The notes under the pieces are model-generated. The model made no database searches. It was given only the letters and a program-made list of their open reading frames with translations, and was not told the DNA's origin. The translations under genes and the position numbers were made by a program. Positions 7,540-15,779 of a stretch of DNA of 39,806 nucleotides are shown here, piece by piece. Every line of letters begins with the position of its first letter. Position 1 is the stretch's first letter. The DNA lies in the NCBI GenBank assembly GCA_003670475.1, contig QWRJ01000001.1, positions 1 to 39,806 of the forward strand. The letters run 5' to 3'. This DNA comes from Candidatus Limnocylindrus primus. GTDB taxonomy: Bacteria; Chloroflexota; Limnocylindria; Limnocylindrales; Limnocylindraceae.

Positions 7540-9269
7540 GCAAGAGCCTGCGCGAGGGGACTGAGCTTCGCCACGCGGCGTCACTCCTGCTCTTGGTCGA
7601 AGGGCTCGACACGATCTCGGCCGCACTCGTGCGCGAGGGTGGAGGGAGTGAGGCACTGCTTAGCGCGCTTCGCGTTCCGCGTGGCGGTTCAATCGAGGCG
7701 CTTGGCGCGACGCTCGCCGCAAGCGCAGGTCTCTCGGGAGTGACAGAAGAGGTGCGGGGTGGTGCGGCGGAGGCTGCTGTCGCCGCTGGCCGCCTCGCAG
7801 AGCGTCTCGGCATTCCGATCCGCGTGGTTGAGGTGGAGGGTGATGCTTCGCGCATGCTGCTTGCGGGGACGGATCGCTCAGCACTCTCCTTTGAGGTGGC
7901 GGCGGCGGCACTCGTTCCGCTTGACCCTACCGAGCGACGACGGCGCGCGGATGGCGTCCTCGCCCTCCTTGGGCGCACCGATCGCTCCGCGATTAGTGAC
8001 GCACTCGGAGACCTTGCCGATGCGCCGCTTCGCGACCGAGACGATGAGCGCGAACAGATTCGTGCCGCGGCGACCGTCGATGCGCTGCGCCGACTCGGCG
8101 AGGCGCTCAGCGGAGAGGATTTCGGCGAGGCGGAGACGGATGCCGCACCACTCTTGGTCGTTGGGAGTGCCGCGAGCCTCATTGCAACCGGGGCGCTCCC
8201 GCTCACCGTCCTGGTCCCACTGATCGCTCCGGGGCGCACTAGGATCCTCCTTGAGCCGTATGGCGTCTTCGCAGCGCTCGGCGACAGCGGACTCGACGAC
8301 GAGCGCGCCGCATCGCTGCTCGGCTCACTCATGAGCGACCTGCTCCTCCCTGGCGGCGATCTCTTCCTGATTGACGGCGGCGCAGGAGACGAGGTGACCC
8401 TGCAGATCAACGGCGAGCCGCAGGTGCTCCTCCGCGGCAGTTCGCTCGTCCTTCCACTGCGGAGCGGGGAGTCAACTGAGGTGGAGATCAGTGCGAGTGA
8501 CCTGCAGCTGCGCACAGAGATGCACGGCGGGATCAGTCGCGCCGCGGTGGTCTTTGGCGATGCGCAGGTTGATCTGAGCCCCGATGCGCAGAACACGCTC
8601 TCGGCAGCAGCAGCTGCAGCGGTCGCCGCCGCACCCATCCCTGCGCCAATCCATCTTCTCCCAGTTGGTGGCGGTGCGACGGGGCATCGGAGCGCGCGCC
8701 TCCTCCTTGGTGACGCAGTAGAGGGCAACGTGCACTTCAGTGAAGCCGAACCGGATGCAGATGGTTGGGAGTCGGCACGTACCGCTGGGCTTCTCGCCAT
8801 CGTGCAGGCATCGCCAGAGACGGTGCTTCGCGCACGGGCTGTTGGTGTTCGTGGCGTGATCGTCTGCGGGCTGAGCGATGGCGAGCGTGATGCGCTCGCC
8901 GCCTCACTCGAGCGCCGCATTGCCGCAGCGGTTGCAACGGAACCGTTCGGACTCCTGATCATGACCTCGCGTCGAATGAGTGAGAGCGGCCAGAGTTCGG
9001 TCACTGCACTCCTTCGTAGCCTGCATGGTGGCCGCGTCACACTAAGTGCTGAGCCGATCGGCCTCTTGATGGCGAGCGCCTCAGTGCTCCGAGAGGCGAG
9101 CGCGGCGCAGGCTGGTGACGTGCGCGTCATCGGTGGTGCGTATGAGGGCACCTTCGGCACCTGGGAAGGCCTCGCTGATCCACGCGCGGATGATCCGCTT
9201 GGCGCGGTGCGGATTAACGGGGTCCTACGCGCAATCCCACTCGGTGATCTGCAGCGCATCACCGCGTGA
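7536..9269 (+). CDS. Hypothetical protein with weak MutL/GlmL-like and KOW-like parts
   Basis: I do not recognise this 577-residue protein as a named gene. No signal peptide or clear membrane segment is present. Residues 205-250 (PLLVVGSAASLIATG, then RTRILLEPYGVFAALG) faintly resemble the C-terminal part of the MutL/GlmL (glutamate mutase-associated) family, and a beta-rich stretch (about 285-345) follows. An Ala-rich linker lies at 355-372. Residues 373-480 form an alpha/beta part with GVRGVIVCGLSDGE. The C-terminus VRVIGGAYEGTFGTW...IPLGDLQRI looks like a KOW-type small barrel. The N-terminal ATPase motif expected of MutL is not visible. It is tied to alr by the ATGA relay and to tsaE by a GTGA overlap, so it is expressed with cell-wall and tRNA-modification genes. 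Function unknown. Confidence 0.7.
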   Translation: MSKSLREGTELRHAASLLLLVEGLDTISAALVREGGGSEALLSALRVPRGGSIEALGATLAASAGLSGVTEEVRGGAAEAAVAAGRLAERLGIPIRVVEVEGDASRMLLAGTDRSALSFEVAAAALVPLDPTERRRRADGVLALLGRTDRSAISDALGDLADAPLRDRDDEREQIRAAATVDALRRLGEALSGEDFGEAETDAAPLLVVGSAASLIATGALPLTVLVPLIAPGRTRILLEPYGVFAALGDSGLDDERAASLLGSLMSDLLLPGGDLFLIDGGAGDEVTLQINGEPQVLLRGSSLVLPLRSGESTEVEISASDLQLRTEMHGGISRAAVVFGDAQVDLSPDAQNTLSAAAAAAVAAAPIPAPIHLLPVGGGATGHRSARLLLGDAVEGNVHFSEAEPDADGWESARTAGLLAIVQASPETVLRARAVGVRGVIVCGLSDGERDALAASLERRIAAAVATEPFGLLIMTSRRMSESGQSSVTALLRSLHGGRVTLSAEPIGLLMASASVLREASAAQAGDVRVIGGAYEGTFGTWEGLADPRADDPLGAVRINGVLRAIPLGDLQRITA

Positions 9270-9766
9270 GCGCGCTGAACCTCACACTCTCTACGCTCGA
9301 TCAGACGCAGCAGTTCGGCGCACTCCTTGCGGGGCTACTCCAGCCAGGCGATCGGCTCTTCCTCATCGGTGAGATCGGTGCTGGGAAGACGACCCTCGCC
9401 CGCGCGATTGGTGCCGCGCTGCAGGCAGATCCGCCACTCACTTCGCCAACATTTGTCCTGATGTCCGAACATCTCGGCACGATGCCGATCTGGCACGGCG
9501 ATGCGTACCGACTCCCTGATGGGAGTGACCCACTTGCGCATGGACTGATTGACGAGCGACAGGCGAGCGGCCTCACGATTATGGAGTGGCCCAATCTGCT
9601 GCACTGGCCGACTAGTGGCGGTGGTGCGGCGCAGATCACGATCAGCTTGCGGTCTGGTGCGACTGAGGAGCAGCGCATCGCGCAGGTTGATTGGCTAGAT
9701 GCAGTTCGATTTCAGCGCCTCCGCGACGCGTTGCACGCGGCTGGACTGGAGCTGCACGATGTCTAG
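9266..9766 (+). CDS. tsaE: tRNA t6A37 biosynthesis ATPase TsaE
   Basis: TsaE is the P-loop ATPase that works with TsaB and TsaD to add threonylcarbamoyl to A37 of ANN-decoding tRNAs. The 166-residue product has Walker A GEIGAGKTT at 35-43, SPTFVLMSEH at 60-69, the HGDAYRL motif with Asp79, and IMEWP. It starts at GTG 9266, overlapping the stop of the preceding gene as GTGA, with no separate ribosome binding site. Its end overlaps tsaB by 8 nt. The tsaE-tsaB-rimI-tsaD order is common and supports the call. The residues after about 130 are less conserved. Confidence 0.93.
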   Translation: MSALNLTLSTLDQTQQFGALLAGLLQPGDRLFLIGEIGAGKTTLARAIGAALQADPPLTSPTFVLMSEHLGTMPIWHGDAYRLPDGSDPLAHGLIDERQASGLTIMEWPNLLHWPTSGGGAAQITISLRSGATEEQRIAQVDWLDAVRFQRLRDALHAAGLELHDV

Positions 9767-10379
9767 TGCCGCTCCACGAACTCCGACACTCCTCATCCTG
9801 GATGGATCGTTCGGCGAGGGTTGCGTTGCGCTGCTCCACCTTGATGGCGCAGCGGCTAGTCGCTTTGAGAGCGCCCCTGAGCTGAGACCGCATCAGCCAC
9901 TCGTCGCACGGGCGGCGGCGCTCCTCCCCGATGCGTCGTCACGGAGCCAGATTGTCGCCGTGCTGGTCGGCGTTGGCCCAGGGAGCTACACGGGGCTGCG
10001 CGCGGCGGCGAGCCTCGCCGCTGGTGTGGCCGCAGCGCTTAACATCCCCGTCATTCAAGTGCCATCGGATCGTGCCCTGCTGCTGGCGCGCGATGCGTCG
10101 GGCCAGACTGATCCGGTCGTCCTCCCGCTTGGAGTGCGTGAGGTGCTGGTCGTGGATGCTGCGGGGAGTCGGATCGCCGAACGAAGCGGTGCCCCAGCGG
10201 GGGCTGACCTGGAACGCATCGCCCCACACCTCCCAGCGGCGCTCGCCAGTACCGCTGCCGAAGCAATTGATCTGTTGCGGGTACATGAGTGGCGCACGGA
10301 GTCCGGTCGCGAGGCGAGTGAGATTGCAATCCGCTACCCCGCGCCACCGCGTGGCGCAGAGGGGGGAGTGGCTCGATGA
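9759..10379 (+). CDS. tsaB: tRNA t6A37 biosynthesis protein TsaB
   Basis: TsaB is the non-catalytic ASKHA-fold partner that dimerises with TsaD in t6A synthesis. The ORF track starts at 9699, but the family N-terminus TLLILDGSFGEGCVALL fits a start at ATG 9759, which overlaps the tsaE stop by 8 nt and yields 206 residues. The signature VGVGPGSYTGLRAAASLAAGVA with IPVIQVPS is clear. The second half is variable, as is usual in this family. rimI overlaps it by ATGA. Confidence 0.92.
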   Translation: MSSAAPRTPTLLILDGSFGEGCVALLHLDGAAASRFESAPELRPHQPLVARAAALLPDASSRSQIVAVLVGVGPGSYTGLRAAASLAAGVAAALNIPVIQVPSDRALLLARDASGQTDPVVLPLGVREVLVVDAAGSRIAERSGAPAGADLERIAPHLPAALASTAAEAIDLLRVHEWRTESGREASEIAIRYPAPPRGAEGGVAR

Positions 10380-10951
10380 AGCGTGCCGACTATGCGATGC
10401 GCCGTATGACGCTCGAAGATCTCCCCGCCATGCGCACAATTGAAGAGGCGAGCTTCACCGCCCCATGGCCGGGGAGTGCCTATGAGTCAGAGCTCACCAC
10501 GAATCGTCTCGCTCGCTACGTGGGGGCGTGGCGCGGCGACGAGCTGCTCGGATTCGGCGGCATCTGGCTGATGGTTGACGAGGCGCATGTGACGACGATC
10601 GCGGTGCAGCCGCGCCTGCGTGGCGAGGGGATTGGGACGGCGCTGATGCTTGAGCTGCTCAGCGAGTCACGTCGCGGTGATGCGCGTGTCACAACCCTTG
10701 ACGTGCGCGTCTCAAATATTGAGGCGCAGCGACTCTACGCGCGGCTCGGCTTCCTTGAGGAGGGGCTACGGAAGCGGTATTACGAAGATAATGGTGAAGA
10801 CGCGCTGATCATGACCACCGCTGAGTTGAGCGATCCAGGGCAAGAGGCGCGCGAGCGGCTCGCCCTTGCCGCACTTGACGCGGGTGAGCGGCTTCCCTCT
10901 GCTGAAGCCTTCGCCGTTGCGGCGCTCGGCGCGAACCAGAGGCGCAGATGA
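10376..10951 (+). CDS. rimI: GNAT-family N-acetyltransferase, RimI-like
   Basis: RimI acetylates the N-terminal alanine of ribosomal protein S18 in E. coli; the call here rests on the fold and on its place between tsaB and tsaD. The acetyl-CoA loop is VQPRLRGEGIGTALM, followed by LDVRVSNIEAQRLYARLGF and RKRYYEDNGEDALIM, all typical of RimI. The protein is 191 residues, about 40 longer than classical RimI, because of an Ala/Glu-rich C-terminal tail (from AELSDPGQEARERL onward). That tail has no recognised motif. It overlaps both neighbours by ATGA. Confidence 0.88.
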   Translation: MKRADYAMRRMTLEDLPAMRTIEEASFTAPWPGSAYESELTTNRLARYVGAWRGDELLGFGGIWLMVDEAHVTTIAVQPRLRGEGIGTALMLELLSESRRGDARVTTLDVRVSNIEAQRLYARLGFLEEGLRKRYYEDNGEDALIMTTAELSDPGQEARERLALAALDAGERLPSAEAFAVAALGANQRRR

Positions 10952-12087
10952 GTCGCGAGCGGTTGATCCTTGCGGTTGAGTCGAGCTGCGATGAGTCGGC
11001 GGTCGCCCTGGTGCGCGACGGCGGCGAGGTGCTTGCCGAACGAATCGCGAGCCAGAGCGATCTGCACGCCGCGACTGGTGGTGTAATCCCCGAGGTTGCA
11101 GCGCGGGAGCATCACCGCTGGGTGCCAAAACTCATTGGCGAAGTGATGGCTGAGGCTGCAACCCTCGGCGTGGCGAACGAGATTGATGCTGTGGCGGTGA
11201 CAACGGGACCAGGCCTGATCGGCTCGCTCCTTGTTGGCGCGGGTTTTGCATCGGCGTGGGCGTGGGGGCGTGGCCTCCCGGTTGTTCCAACGAATCACCT
11301 TGAGGGGCACTTTCGCGCCGCGTGGCTGCGCAGCGCTGGTGCGTCAGCAGCGAGTGCGCCAACCCTTCCGGCGATCGGGCTGATCGTCTCTGGCGGGCAC
11401 ACGCTGCTGGTCCGTGTTGACACAGATGGGAGAACGGAACGGCTCGGCGGAACGATTGATGACGCTGCGGGCGAGGCCTTCGACAAGATTGCGCGACTCC
11501 TCGGGCTCCCGTATCCAGGGGGCGCCGCGCTCTCGGCGCTCGCCGCAGGTGCAGTGCGAGGGGGTGAGCTACCTGGCGGACTGCGGCGTCTCCCCATGGC
11601 GCAGACGGACGGTGAGTACGATCTCTCCTTTAGCGGCGTGAAGACGGCTGCGGCGCGCATGGCGCTCGCCGCGATCGGTGAACCCGCTGCGTCACCCGGT
11701 CGTGCTGCGGCACTAGCCGCAACACTCCGTGATCACCCAGTGCCCGCCGCCGCCGCTGCTGCCATAGCCGCCGCCGCGCAAGACGCGATCATCGCCGCAC
11801 TTGTCTCCCGCGTGGATCGTGCACTCGCCGCCACCCCTGGCGCCTCGCTCGTTGTTGGTGGTGGGGTTGCCGCTAACGTGCCGCTACGAGAAGCACTCGC
11901 CGCCGTTGCGGCACGTCACGGCCGCACGCTCAACGTTCCGCCAGTGCGCTGGTGCACCGATAATGCCGCCATGATCGGTGCCGCCGCACACGCCGCACTG
12001 CGCGAAGGGCGCGCGCAGTTGCAGGACCCCGCACGTGGCGTGAGCGTCGCCGCCTCCTGGCAGTTCGGAGCGGAGGCACCGGTATGA
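10948..12087 (+). CDS. tsaD: tRNA t6A37 threonylcarbamoyltransferase TsaD
   Basis: TsaD transfers the threonylcarbamoyl group from threonylcarbamoyl-AMP to A37 of tRNA. The 379-residue product has ILAVESSCDESAVALV at the N-terminus, the metal-binding histidine region EVAAREHHRW, TTGPGLIGSLLVG, NHLEGHFRAAWL, SGGHTLLV, and SFSGVKTA. The C-terminal nucleotide-binding part is GGGVAANVPLR followed by WCTDNAAMIG. The length is slightly above the usual 340 because of Ala-rich loops around residues 245-290. It is coupled on both sides by ATGA overlaps, to rimI and to the rsmA-ispE fusion. Confidence 0.95.
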   Translation: MSRERLILAVESSCDESAVALVRDGGEVLAERIASQSDLHAATGGVIPEVAAREHHRWVPKLIGEVMAEAATLGVANEIDAVAVTTGPGLIGSLLVGAGFASAWAWGRGLPVVPTNHLEGHFRAAWLRSAGASAASAPTLPAIGLIVSGGHTLLVRVDTDGRTERLGGTIDDAAGEAFDKIARLLGLPYPGGAALSALAAGAVRGGELPGGLRRLPMAQTDGEYDLSFSGVKTAAARMALAAIGEPAASPGRAAALAATLRDHPVPAAAAAAIAAAAQDAIIAALVSRVDRALAATPGASLVVGGGVAANVPLREALAAVAARHGRTLNVPPVRWCTDNAAMIGAAAHAALREGRAQLQDPARGVSVAASWQFGAEAPV

Positions 12088-13988
12088 GCCCAACACCAGG
12101 CCGACCGGCGCGACGGGGGGCGCCGAGAGGCGCCGCGAAGGGGGTCGTGGAGGGGCATCTTGCCAAGCGACGGCTGAGCCAGAGCTTCCTTGTTGACCTT
12201 GAGGCGCGAGACGCGATCGTTGCCGCCGGTTCCGCAGCACACGGCGAGACGGTCCTTGAGATTGGACCAGGACTCGGCACGCTTACAGAGGGGTTGCTCG
12301 CAACAGGTGCACACGTCGTTGCGATTGAACTCGATGACGATCTGCTGCCGCGGCTCCAGGAGCGTTTCGCTGCGGAGATTGCCGCTGGTCAACTCACGCT
12401 CGTCCATGGTGATGCACTGAATGTGGACCTTGAGCCACTCCTTCCAGCGAGTGGTGGCTGGCGCGTCATCGCGAACATCCCGTATCACATCACCAGTCCG
12501 CTCCTGCATCGGCTCCTGCTGCTGCCGAATCCGGCACAACGAATCGTGCTGCTCGTTCAGCGTGAGGTTGCGGAACGGATCGCGGCAGAGGTGGGCGACT
12601 GGTCGTATCTCACCGCATTTGTCCGCGCACGTGTGGAGGCAACGATTGTGCGCACGGTGCGACGTGAGTCGTTTGATCCGATCCCAGCGGTTGACTCAGC
12701 GGTGCTTGTCCTTGATCGGCTCTCCGCCGATGCGGCGCTGAGCCTCTCGGAGGAGGATGAGGAGCAGCTCTGGCGACTGGTGCAGGCGGGCTTCCGCGAG
12801 CGACGGAAGAAGCTGCGCAACGCGCTGCCGCGTGCACTCCCAACCCCTGTTGATCAGGTGATGGCGGCGCTGGATCGTTCGGATATCGATCCAGACCTCC
12901 GCGCCCAGGCGCTCGGCGTGGAGGAGTGGGTGCGGCTACTGCGCGCACTTGGAGGCATTCCAGGTGCGCCGACGCGTGCGCCTCGCATGATGCGCACCGA
13001 GCCTGGCGAGGCGCCGACACGGCGTACACGCGTTGGCGCAGGACGCGTGAACTGGGTGGAACTTGATGCGCCAGGGAAGGTGAACCTCACGCTCGCCGTG
13101 CTCGGCCAACGCAGCGACGGCTATCACAACCTGCACTCGGTTGTGGCACCGCTCCGTCTCGCTGATCACCTCACGCTGCGGCTCCGTTCAGCGGGGGAGA
13201 GTGAGGACGAGCTGCACTGCGCTGGGCTCCCAATTCCCGGGACGGCGGAGAATCTGATTTATGTTGCGCTGCGTGAACTGCGCGCCGCACTTGGACCAGG
13301 GGCGCCGCTCCCGCCCCTCTCCGTCGTTCTGGAGAAGCGCCTCCCCGTTGCCGCAGGTCTCGGTGGTGGATCAAGCGATGCGGCGGCTGCGCTGCGTGGC
13401 GCGCTGCAACTCTGCAACCTGAAGATGGAGCCGCGTCAACTAATGGAGGTTGCGGCACGGATCGGTTCCGATGTTCCACTCTTCCTCCCCGAAGGTCCGG
13501 TGCTGATGGAGGGGCGTGGCGAAGAGATCACGCCGCTCACGCGATGGTCAGAGCCGACCCCTGGTGTCCTGCTGGTGAGTGCCAGCGAAGGGATCAAGAC
13601 CCCCGACGTGTTCGCCGCGTTCGCTGGCGGGATTCGTGGTGAGTCGTATGGTGCGGCGCTGGTCAGCTCGCAGCACCTGGCGCAGGAGTTGACCACTGGG
13701 CTCTCAACGGCGGAGCTGCTGTTGCGCTCCTCCACGCTCGCCTCGGCGAACGACCTGCTCGCCCCTGCGCGTGCGATCACGCCATGGCTCAGGCCGCTCG
13801 ATCACGCCCTGCGCCGCGTGCTTGGACAACCCCTCTCGCTCTCAGGATCGGGGCCAACCCTCTTCCTCCTCTATCCTTCGCTCTACGATGCTTCAGCGGC
13901 TGGAGCGCTGCTCGAGGCGGCGGTTGCCCGCGGTGAGCTGGAGCTACCGCCAGGTGGCGTGACGATCACTGCGACAGAGTTGGCATAG
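12084..13988 (+). CDS. RsmA (KsgA) 16S rRNA dimethyltransferase fused to IspE kinase
   Basis: One open frame of 634 residues encodes two enzymes normally made separately. Residues about 22-288 are RsmA, which dimethylates A1518 and A1519 of 16S rRNA: LSQSFLVD, VLEIGPGLGTLTEGLL (SAM site), IANIPYHITSPLL (catalytic NIPY), VQREVAERIAA and FRERRKKLRNAL. Residues 289-322 are a Pro/Arg/Thr-rich linker (IPGAPTRAPRMMRTEPGEAP). Residues about 323-634 are IspE, the GHMP kinase that phosphorylates 4-diphosphocytidyl-2-C-methylerythritol in the MEP pathway: APGKVNLTLAVLGQRSDGYH, VAAGLGGGSSDAAAALRGA (ATP loop) and SLSGSGPTLFLLY. Both halves keep their catalytic motifs. The genes are often adjacent in bacteria, so this looks like a stop-loss fusion. 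Translation is coupled to tsaD by ATGA. Confidence 0.93.
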   Translation: MSPTPGRPARRGAPRGAAKGVVEGHLAKRRLSQSFLVDLEARDAIVAAGSAAHGETVLEIGPGLGTLTEGLLATGAHVVAIELDDDLLPRLQERFAAEIAAGQLTLVHGDALNVDLEPLLPASGGWRVIANIPYHITSPLLHRLLLLPNPAQRIVLLVQREVAERIAAEVGDWSYLTAFVRARVEATIVRTVRRESFDPIPAVDSAVLVLDRLSADAALSLSEEDEEQLWRLVQAGFRERRKKLRNALPRALPTPVDQVMAALDRSDIDPDLRAQALGVEEWVRLLRALGGIPGAPTRAPRMMRTEPGEAPTRRTRVGAGRVNWVELDAPGKVNLTLAVLGQRSDGYHNLHSVVAPLRLADHLTLRLRSAGESEDELHCAGLPIPGTAENLIYVALRELRAALGPGAPLPPLSVVLEKRLPVAAGLGGGSSDAAAALRGALQLCNLKMEPRQLMEVAARIGSDVPLFLPEGPVLMEGRGEEITPLTRWSEPTPGVLLVSASEGIKTPDVFAAFAGGIRGESYGAALVSSQHLAQELTTGLSTAELLLRSSTLASANDLLAPARAITPWLRPLDHALRRVLGQPLSLSGSGPTLFLLYPSLYDASAAGALLEAAVARGELELPPGGVTITATELA

Positions 13989-14004
13989 CGAGAGGAGTAC
14001 TTCG

Positions 14005-14385
14005 ATGGGTAAGGCGATTAACGGACCTGGGGTTGCGCCAGCGATCGGACCATATAGTGCGGCGATCACCTCTGGCGATCTCCTCTTCTGCTCTGGCCAG
14101 CTCGGCATGGACCCTGCCACTGGCGACCTTCGTGACGGCGTTACAGCGCAGGCGGAGCAGGCGCTCGTGAACCTGCGCGCACTACTCGCCGCCGCTGGGT
14201 TCGGTGTTGAGCACGTGGTGAAGTGCACCATCTTCCTGACGAACCTCGCCGACTTTGCCACCGTGAATGAGATCTACGGTCGCACCTTCTCGGAGCCGTA
14301 CCCCGCACGCTCAACCGTGCAGGTGGCGGGGCTCCCCAAGGGGGGGCTCGTGGAGATTGAGGCGATCGCCCAGAGGGTCGGCTAG
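14005..14385 (+). CDS. ridA: RidA family enamine/imine deaminase
   Basis: RidA proteins hydrolyse reactive 2-aminoacrylate and related enamines made by PLP enzymes. The 126-residue product is of normal length: AINGPGVAPAIGPYSAAITSGDLLFCSGQLG, the central block VEHVVKCTIFLTN, and YPARSTVQVAGLPKGGLVEIEAIA, which carries the conserved active-site Arg. The start has a clear GAGAGGAG ribosome binding site, the strongest in this stretch, consistent with independent initiation 16 nt after the fusion gene. Its TAG stop is part of the -10-like hexamer ahead of glmU. Confidence 0.94.
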   Translation: MGKAINGPGVAPAIGPYSAAITSGDLLFCSGQLGMDPATGDLRDGVTAQAEQALVNLRALLAAAGFGVEHVVKCTIFLTNLADFATVNEIYGRTFSEPYPARSTVQVAGLPKGGLVEIEAIAQRVG

Positions 14386-14388
14386 ACT
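14383..14388 (+). promoter_or_regulatory. -10-like hexamer for a possibly leaderless glmU transcript
   Basis: TAGACT lies 9 nt before the glmU ATG at 14398, and no Shine-Dalgarno sequence is seen near that ATG. The same hexamer precedes acpS. Here its first three bases are also the ridA stop, so coincidence is possible. TTGAGG at 14357-14362 is 20 bp upstream, which is too far for a good -35. Confidence 0.3.
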
Positions 14389-14397
14389 CTTCTCCAG

Positions 14398-15774
14398 ATG
14401 ACACCCTCAAGTACTGGGCCGGAGCGCCTTTCGGGCGTGACGGCCATCATCCTCGCCGCTGGAGTCGGCTCGCGCATGGGCGCCGCCGAACCGAAGGTTC
14501 TGCACCCACTTCTTGGTCGTCCGATGGCCCTCTGGGTGCTGGAGTCGATCCACACCGTGGTGAGCGATCCTGCGATCCTCCTCCTCTCACCGGCCACTGC
14601 GGCACTCCATGCGCTTGCCCCAAAGGGGACGCTGCGCGCCGAGCAGCCTGAGCCGCGCGGCACCGGTGATGCGGTGCGCTGCGCACTCCCTGCGCTGCCA
14701 GCCGGCGCAACCGAGATTCTGATTGCCTGCGGCGATACACCGCTCCTTGAGCCGAGCACGATCAGTGCGCTGATCGCTGCGCGCCGCGCGGCCAAGGTAC
14801 CGCTCGCCCTCGCCGCCTTCCACGCTGACGATCCGACTGGGTACGGCCGTGTGGAACTGAACGACGCCGGTCGCGCCACGCGCATCACTGAAGAGCGCGA
14901 CGCGTCGCCTGAAGTTCGAGAGAGCGATCTCGTCAACGCGGGACTCTACGTTGTTGATCGCGCCTGGCTTGAGACGGCGTTGAAGGGGCTCACCGCATCC
15001 AAAGCAACGGGCGAGATCTACCTCACCGACCTTGTCGCCGCCGCAGCAGCGGCTGGCAGCCCAGCCCCGATTCTCCTTGGGAGCGAGGCAGACCTTGAAG
15101 GGGTGAATGATCGCCGCCAGTTCGCCGACGCGGCAGCGGCGCTCCGTGAGCGGGTCAACGCGGGGCATATGGAGCGCGGCGTTGGGATGGTTGATCCGAC
15201 GACGATCTGGATCGATCCTACGGTTGAGATTGCTGCAGACGTGGCGATTGAGCCAAACGTGATGATCAGTGGCACCACCACGATCGGGGCGCGCAGTCGC
15301 ATCGAGTCTGGCTCGCGCATCCACCAGAGTCAGATTGGTGCAGGCTGCACGATTCGCTCGAGCGATATCAGCGAATCGCGTCTACACGACGACGTGGAGG
15401 TTGGGCCCTTTGCGCACATTCGTCCAGGCTGTGACATTGGCGCCGGCGCGCATGTGGGGAATTACGCCGAGCTGAAGGCGACGACACTCGGCGTGCGCGT
15501 CAAGGTCGGTCATCACAGCTATCTCGGCGATACCACCGTTGGTGAGGCGGCGAACATCGGCGCAGGGACGATCACCGCGAACTATGACGGTGTGGCAAAG
15601 CATGCGACCTCAATCGGCGCGGGTGCCTTCACGGGGATTGGCACACTGATCGTTGCACCAGTGAAGATGGGGTCAAAGTCGAAGACTGGCGCAGGGACGG
15701 TGCTCCTTGAGGACCTTCCAGACGGCGCACTTGCGGTAGGGGTTCCGGCGCGCGTCATCACTAGAAAAGGGTGA
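14398..15774 (+). CDS. glmU: Bifunctional UDP-GlcNAc pyrophosphorylase / GlcN-1-P acetyltransferase
   Basis: GlmU acetylates glucosamine-1-phosphate and couples it to UTP, giving UDP-GlcNAc for peptidoglycan. The 458-residue protein has the N-terminal nucleotidyltransferase domain (AIILAAGVGSRMGAAEPKVLHPLLGRP; GTGDAVRCAL; ACGDTPLL; GYGRVELND; EGVNDRRQFADA) and from about residue 250 the left-handed beta-helix acyltransferase (VMISGTTTIGARSRI, HIRPGCDIGAGAHVGNYAELK, GHHSYLGD, NIGAGTITANYDG). All main motifs are present. It complements glmM upstream. The ATG lacks a Shine-Dalgarno sequence and has a -10-like TAGACT 9 nt upstream. Confidence 0.97.
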   Translation: MTPSSTGPERLSGVTAIILAAGVGSRMGAAEPKVLHPLLGRPMALWVLESIHTVVSDPAILLLSPATAALHALAPKGTLRAEQPEPRGTGDAVRCALPALPAGATEILIACGDTPLLEPSTISALIAARRAAKVPLALAAFHADDPTGYGRVELNDAGRATRITEERDASPEVRESDLVNAGLYVVDRAWLETALKGLTASKATGEIYLTDLVAAAAAAGSPAPILLGSEADLEGVNDRRQFADAAAALRERVNAGHMERGVGMVDPTTIWIDPTVEIAADVAIEPNVMISGTTTIGARSRIESGSRIHQSQIGAGCTIRSSDISESRLHDDVEVGPFAHIRPGCDIGAGAHVGNYAELKATTLGVRVKVGHHSYLGDTTVGEAANIGAGTITANYDGVAKHATSIGAGAFTGIGTLIVAPVKMGSKSKTGAGTVLLEDLPDGALAVGVPARVITRKG

Positions 15775-15779
15775 TCTGA

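Noticed and set aside
7523-9262. 579-residue reverse-strand ORF opposite the hypothetical gene
   Set aside because: Its product is Ser/Arg/Pro/Ala-rich low complexity typical of an antisense frame in GC-rich DNA, and the forward frame is coupled to both neighbours.
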